Positions 6,052 through 8,775 of a stretch of DNA of 8,775 nt are shown in pieces; position 1 is the stretch's first letter, and each line of letters opens with the position of its first letter. The notes under the pieces are model-generated. The model ran no database searches. It saw only the letters and a list, made by a program, of their open reading frames with translations, and was not told the DNA's origin. The DNA is from Marinosulfonomonas sp. Lineage in GTDB: Bacteria; Pseudomonadota; Alphaproteobacteria; Rhodobacterales; Rhodobacteraceae. The stretch covers positions 1 to 8,775 of the forward strand of contig JAFLKA010000316.1 in the NCBI GenBank assembly GCA_022712735.1, written 5' to 3'. The translations under genes and the position numbers were made by a program.

Positions 6052-6348
6052 TTACTCGGTGTAACAGCCTTTTTCGCCCACGGGGCAAACAATACGGCTG
6101 GTCGGGGCAGAACTTGCACGACGCGCCCGCGCTTTGCGAACCACAGGATGTGCTTTCATCGATTGATAGCTAACCGACTGGTTTGGCGTGCCGCAACAGA
6201 TCACCCCGTCAATGGTGATAGGCTGCAATCCGGCCGGGCAATAGTTGGTCGATGTTGAATATGGGTAAATCCGTGGGCCATCAGCCAATGCTGGTGCGGC
6301 CCCGAGAACAAGCGCACCAAGTGCGGCGGTCATTACTTTTGCAATCAT
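6052..6348 (-). CDS. Small secreted cysteine-containing protein, function unknown
   Basis: 98 residues. Residues 1-22 are a signal peptide (MIAKVMTAALGALVLGAAPALA) with likely cleavage after ALA, so the mature protein of about 76 residues is periplasmic or secreted. Five cysteines lie at 37, 51, 52, 88 and 95, in NYCPAG, GVICCGT, IVCPVG and KGCYTE. A basic patch, RKARARR, covers 71-77 and separates the two Cys clusters. The CPAG...ITIDGVICCG stretch looks like a conserved family of small alphaproteobacterial secreted proteins that I recognise only as uncharacterised. The odd number of cysteines leaves one free, for a metal, a heme or an intermolecular disulfide. It is probably monocistronic: a 159-bp gap separates it from thyX on the same strand. 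Confidence 0.8.
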   Translation of the reverse strand: MIAKVMTAALGALVLGAAPALADGPRIYPYSTSTNYCPAGLQPITIDGVICCGTPNQSVSYQSMKAHPVVRKARARRASSAPTSRIVCPVGEKGCYTE

Positions 6349-6362
6349 TATAGTCCCAAGGT

Positions 6363-6382
6363 TTGATCAAGCGTGGGATCAA
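6363..6382. repeat. Inverted repeat TTGATC-N8-GATCAA
   Basis: TTGATC (6363-6368) and GATCAA (6377-6382) form a perfect 6-bp inverted repeat with an 8-bp spacer, 15 bp before the start codon of the secreted protein gene. It could be an operator or an mRNA hairpin over the leader. Arms this short can arise by chance. Confidence 0.3.
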
Positions 6383-6507
6383 TGGAAAATACCGCGTTAC
6401 CGATAACAGTATAAGCATCCAAGTCAATTTCCCTAGCGGAAACAGATTATTTCGTTTTCCACTACTTCCGCGCTTTACGCCGTGACTTTCAAGCACTGCT
6501 TCAGCCC

Positions 6508-7422
6508 TCAAGCCGACGCATTCAACTCGCCCTGAAACTCGCGCCACTCGCCCGCACTCATCCCCGATGTTTCCTGCGTCACCTCTTCGCCCTTTAACAT
6601 CCGGCGAATGCACTCCATCGCCTTGCCGCTCAGATTTGCGCCGCCCATGCGGTAATCCGCAAAGGCGCCGTAAGCCGCAGGCACCCAATCGGCCACCACC
6701 TTGCAAATCGCGTCGGCATAAACGCGGATTTCGTATTGGGCGTGCATATCGGCCCGCAGACGCAGGAAATGAAACAGGTTGTGCAAATCCACCTTCCAAT
6801 ACCACTGGGTATAAATATTGGTCGGCAGGTTCATCCGCGCCAACTCCCGCGCCAATCCCTGCTGGCCCTCGTCCGAGATCATCGCCTCGTAGTTGTCATA
6901 GGCCCGATTGGCATCGGTTTTCAAAATCTCCAGAACCCGTGCCGCTTCTTCCCCCTCAAGTGCCACACCGCGCCCCTGATTATTGACCACCGATTGCGCC
7001 GCCAACTGGTCGGCTGCCGGAATATAAAACTCGCGATCCAGTATCGAATACCGCGCCGAATATTCATTCACATTCGCCGTGCGGTGCCGGATCCACTGGC
7101 GCGCCACAAAAACCGGCAGCTTCACATGCAGCTTGATTTCGCACATCTCGAACGGGGTGGAGTGCCAGTGGCGCATAAGGTAACGAATCAAACCCGCATC
7201 ATTCTGCACTGATTTCGTGCCCTTGCCATAGGACACCCGCGCGGCCTGACAAATCGCGGCGTCATCGCCCATATAGTCGATCACACGGATAAACCCGTGG
7301 TCCAGAACCTCATACGCCTTATATAAATGCGCCTCCATGCCCTCGCTCACCGCCCGCAAGGTTTGGCGCGGGTTGGCGCGTTGGTCTTCAATTTCGGCAA
7401 TCTGTTCAGGCGTCAGCGGCAT
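6508..7422 (-). CDS. thyX: FAD-dependent thymidylate synthase
   Basis: 304-residue flavin-dependent thymidylate synthase that converts dUMP to dTMP with methylene-tetrahydrofolate as carbon donor and NADPH reducing the FAD; cytoplasmic homotetramer. The ThyX motif RHR-X7-S is at 112-122 ([11 protein letters not shown]), preceded by HWHSTPFE (85-92), which contacts FAD and folate. [26 protein letters not shown] (198-223) and [10 protein letters not shown] (224-233) carry the conserved dUMP and FAD residues. It is about 70-80 residues longer than the compact Thermotoga enzyme, with extra sequence at both ends, which is usual for alphaproteobacterial ThyX. AAAGGA lies about 8 nt before ATG 7422. 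The neighbours give no operon partner. Confidence 0.97.
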   Translation of the reverse strand: MPLTPEQIAEIEDQRANPRQTLRAVSEGMEAHLYKAYEVLDHGFIRVIDYMGDDAAICQAARVSYGKGTKSVQNDAGLIRYLMRHWHSTPFEMCEIKLHVKLPVFVARQWIRHRTANVNEYSARYSILDREFYIPAADQLAAQSVVNNQGRGVALEGEEAARVLEILKTDANRAYDNYEAMISDEGQQGLARELARMNLPTNIYTQWYWKVDLHNLFHFLRLRADMHAQYEIRVYADAICKVVADWVPAAYGAFADYRMGGANLSGKAMECIRRMLKGEEVTQETSGMSAGEWREFQGELNASA

Positions 7423-7646
7423 TTGGCATCCTTTTCAATCGACATAACACACGGATCGAGTCGCAAAAGACTATATCTATGGATGGCGCATCAGAAAACC
7501 ACAATATAGCCCCGCAGACATCCCTGTGCCACATTAACGATGTTTTTTCGTGCAATCGTGCCTTTCCAACCAGCCGTCAGTTAACTTTTAAGGCTGTTGC
7601 ACGGACTTTATGACAACTTCAAAAATAATCAGATGTGGGCAGTAAA
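7423..7646. other. Divergent intergenic region, thyX to chimeric lipoprotein gene
   Basis: 224 bp between divergent starts, AT-richer than the genes to the left, and it must hold both promoters. On the minus strand TATAGT (7470-7475) is a candidate -10 for thyX, but its -35 is poor. On the plus strand TTGCAC (7578-7583) is a candidate -35 for the lipoprotein gene without a clear -10. A short direct repeat, CGTGC-AAT-CGTGC, lies around 7549-7561. I see no gene. Confidence 0.4.
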
Positions 7647-8546
7647 ATGTATAAATCACTATTTGCAGGAATTTGTCTATTTGCGCTAGCTGCTTGTGGG
7701 TCGGGCACGGACCAGAATGTGGATGGTGGCACTGATCCGGATCCGGATGCTGGGCCCAATGGAATACCCCTAGTTCTGAATGAAAATTTGCACGGAGCAA
7801 CATATAACGCTGCTGCGGGCACATTGACTCTGAATATGGTATCGCTTGATGCTGGGCCTGTGAATCAACTATATACTCGCAATGCAGGATTGGATGTCGG
7901 CCCTTATCAAGCATACACATATCAGAAGGATCCGCTGGATAGGCATTTTACAGCACTTGTCGCCCAGAGCGGAGACCCAGCCCAATCTGTTCGCGCCGGA
8001 GTTGTGGCGGATGGCGGTCAGTTTAACAGATATTTCCCGAGCGCTTTTTATGAACGTGACGGTGGTTTTACGCCGCCAAGCGATGCAACCGGGGGCAGTG
8101 ATAGCGCCCTTTCTATTATCAATGGCGTGCCTTTTGTCGGCATCATCAGCCGTGACGCCCGCGCATTATCGGGCACAGCTGTTGTTGCCGACCTGTCAAC
8201 ATCTTACCGTTTTGTTACAGATGCAAAGCGCTCTGCATATCTGGCAGGCAGGTTTTATACGCGTCAGGTTAGTCTTTCGTCAGCAGCCAAACGTGACGCG
8301 CCAGACGCGCACAATCGCGATTATTCGGCAACCACACTGGAACTTGGCTTGAAATATGTTTTCCGTGTTGGAAAACGCGGCGGCTTGTCGACAATACGGG
8401 CAAACCTTGGGAAAAACTGGTGTGCAAGCGACCCAAAGTCCATTTTCGCACGACTTGGGTATGAGCACAGTTTTCTGATGAACCCGCGCACAAGATTAAC
8501 CTTTTCCGGATCCTATGAGCGTCAAAATTATGCAGCAAGCTGGTGA
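7647..8546 (+). CDS. Chimeric ORF: TbpB-like surface lipoprotein N-half fused to Slam (DUF560) beta-barrel
   Basis: 299 residues from ATG 7647; an in-frame GTG at 7635 is possible but puts extra residues before the signal peptide. Residues 1-17 are a lipoprotein signal (LFALAAC, lipidated Cys 17), then an Asp/Gly-rich linker. Residues about 45-148 resemble the N-terminal part of Rhodobacteraceae Slam-dependent surface lipoproteins (ATYNAAAGTLTL, QLYTRNAGLDVGPYQAYT, LDRHFTALV, VADGGQFNRYF, YERDGGFTPP). At about residues 149-151 (8091-8099) the character changes: SDSALSIINGVPFVGIISRD and what follows look like the barrel of a Slam outer-membrane protein, with alternating strands such as TLELGLKYVFRVGKRGGLSTIRA and SIFARLGYEHSFLMNPRTRLTFSGSYERQ. 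The signal peptide and TPR region of Slam and the C-terminal part of the lipoprotein are missing. The simplest reading is a deletion joining two adjacent genes in frame. Base composition is AT-richer than thrS and buf. No strong ribosome site is seen. Confidence 0.65.
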   Translation: MYKSLFAGICLFALAACGSGTDQNVDGGTDPDPDAGPNGIPLVLNENLHGATYNAAAGTLTLNMVSLDAGPVNQLYTRNAGLDVGPYQAYTYQKDPLDRHFTALVAQSGDPAQSVRAGVVADGGQFNRYFPSAFYERDGGFTPPSDATGGSDSALSIINGVPFVGIISRDARALSGTAVVADLSTSYRFVTDAKRSAYLAGRFYTRQVSLSSAAKRDAPDAHNRDYSATTLELGLKYVFRVGKRGGLSTIRANLGKNWCASDPKSIFARLGYEHSFLMNPRTRLTFSGSYERQNYAASW

Positions 8547-8775
8547 ACGCCAACAACAACAGCTGGTTTTCGAGGGAATATGCATCGTCGGCTGGAAAAA
8601 GGCGGCGCAATTCGGCTTGGCCTGATCGTAACTAAAACGATCAGCGCATCAATAAACTCAACTTCGAACAGCGCCACAACTTATGTGTCCTACGAAATGG
8701 GGGGACCCGTAGGGTCAGCGGTAATATCATTCAGTGCTGGCGCAACTTATTATGATTTTCCGGCCTTTAACTTTG
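8547..8775 (+). pseudogene. Continuation of the Slam barrel after an in-frame TGA, running off the window
   Basis: After TGA 8544-8546 the same frame stays open for 76 codons to the window end. It reads like more beta-barrel: HRRLEKGGAIRLGLIVTKT, TTYVSYEMGGPVGSAV, ISFSAGATYYDFPAF. A typical Slam barrel has further strands exactly here, so the TGA probably interrupts an originally longer frame. The first 10 or so codons (TPTTTAGFRG) fit a barrel loop poorly, while the +1 frame there reads NANNNSWFSR, so a pair of small indels is an alternative to a point nonsense change. ATG 8580 could start a separate product but has no good ribosome site. Confidence 0.55.

Noticed and set aside
5970..6173. 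67-residue plus-strand frame over the csp2 terminator
   Set aside because: It overlaps two hairpin terminators and the 3' end of the minus-strand secreted protein gene; no ribosome site or domain.
6736..7212. 158-residue plus-strand frame inside thyX
   Set aside because: Antisense shadow of thyX; Pro/Arg/His-rich translation typical of reverse frames.
7635..7646. GTG start for the chimeric lipoprotein
   Set aside because: ATG 7647 gives a standard short lipoprotein signal peptide; the GTG has no ribosome site.
7588..7920. 110-residue minus-strand frame at the start of the lipoprotein gene
   Set aside because: Antisense to the signal peptide and lipoprotein domain; no signal, motif or ribosome site.

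Overview
The window looks like chromosome from a marine-type alphaproteobacterium, most likely the Rhodobacteraceae (Roseobacter group). The grounds are the gene set (long-form ThyX, paired small cold-shock proteins, a DUF2282-DUF692-DUF2063-DoxX cluster), moderately high GC, and an intergenic block at 4252-4287 that matches a repeat I remember as frequent in this family. The assignment rests on recognition of protein and repeat patterns, not on a database search.

Layout. 1-1410 (+) is the 3' part of thrS, cut by the window edge. 1624-4251 (+) is a four-gene bufferin-like cluster: a secreted four-cysteine precursor peptide (DUF2282, bufA), an MNIO/DUF692 modifying enzyme (bufB), a DUF2063 partner (bufC) and a DoxX-type membrane protein (bufD). 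bufB, bufC and bufD overlap by ATGA and must be translated together. bufA is separated from them by a good intrinsic terminator and a roughly 110-bp imperfect palindrome. 4324-5014 (-) is a convergent pair: an ArsC/Spx-family thioredoxin-fold protein and an overlapping small four-helix membrane protein. 5231-5902 (+) holds two paralogous cold-shock genes whose upstream regions share the same architecture, including a GCAGC/GCTGC hairpin starting exactly 79 nt before each start codon. 6052-6348 (-) is a small secreted cysteine-containing protein of unknown role, and 6508-7422 (-) is thyX. From 7647 (+) to the right edge runs a reading frame that starts as a TbpB-like surface lipoprotein, changes at about codon 150 into the beta-barrel of a Slam (surface lipoprotein assembly modifier, DUF560) protein, is stopped by TGA at 8544-8546, and continues barrel-like in the same frame to the window end.

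How the genes fit together. The buf cluster forms one pathway: BufA is exported, and BufB with BufC is expected to convert some of its cysteines to thiooxazole-type groups before or during export, giving a periplasmic metal (copper) chelator. DoxX is the usual membrane companion. The terminator after bufA would let much more precursor than enzyme be made. thrS, the csp genes and thyX are housekeeping genes. The right-end locus looks like the remnant of a lipoprotein-plus-Slam pair joined by deletion. It is either a decaying pseudogene or, less likely, a self-anchored lipoprotein-barrel fusion.

The most unusual items are the lipoprotein-Slam chimera, the bufA-bufB palindrome and the matching leaders of the two csp genes. 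I saw no CRISPR array, tRNA, rRNA or transposase gene.
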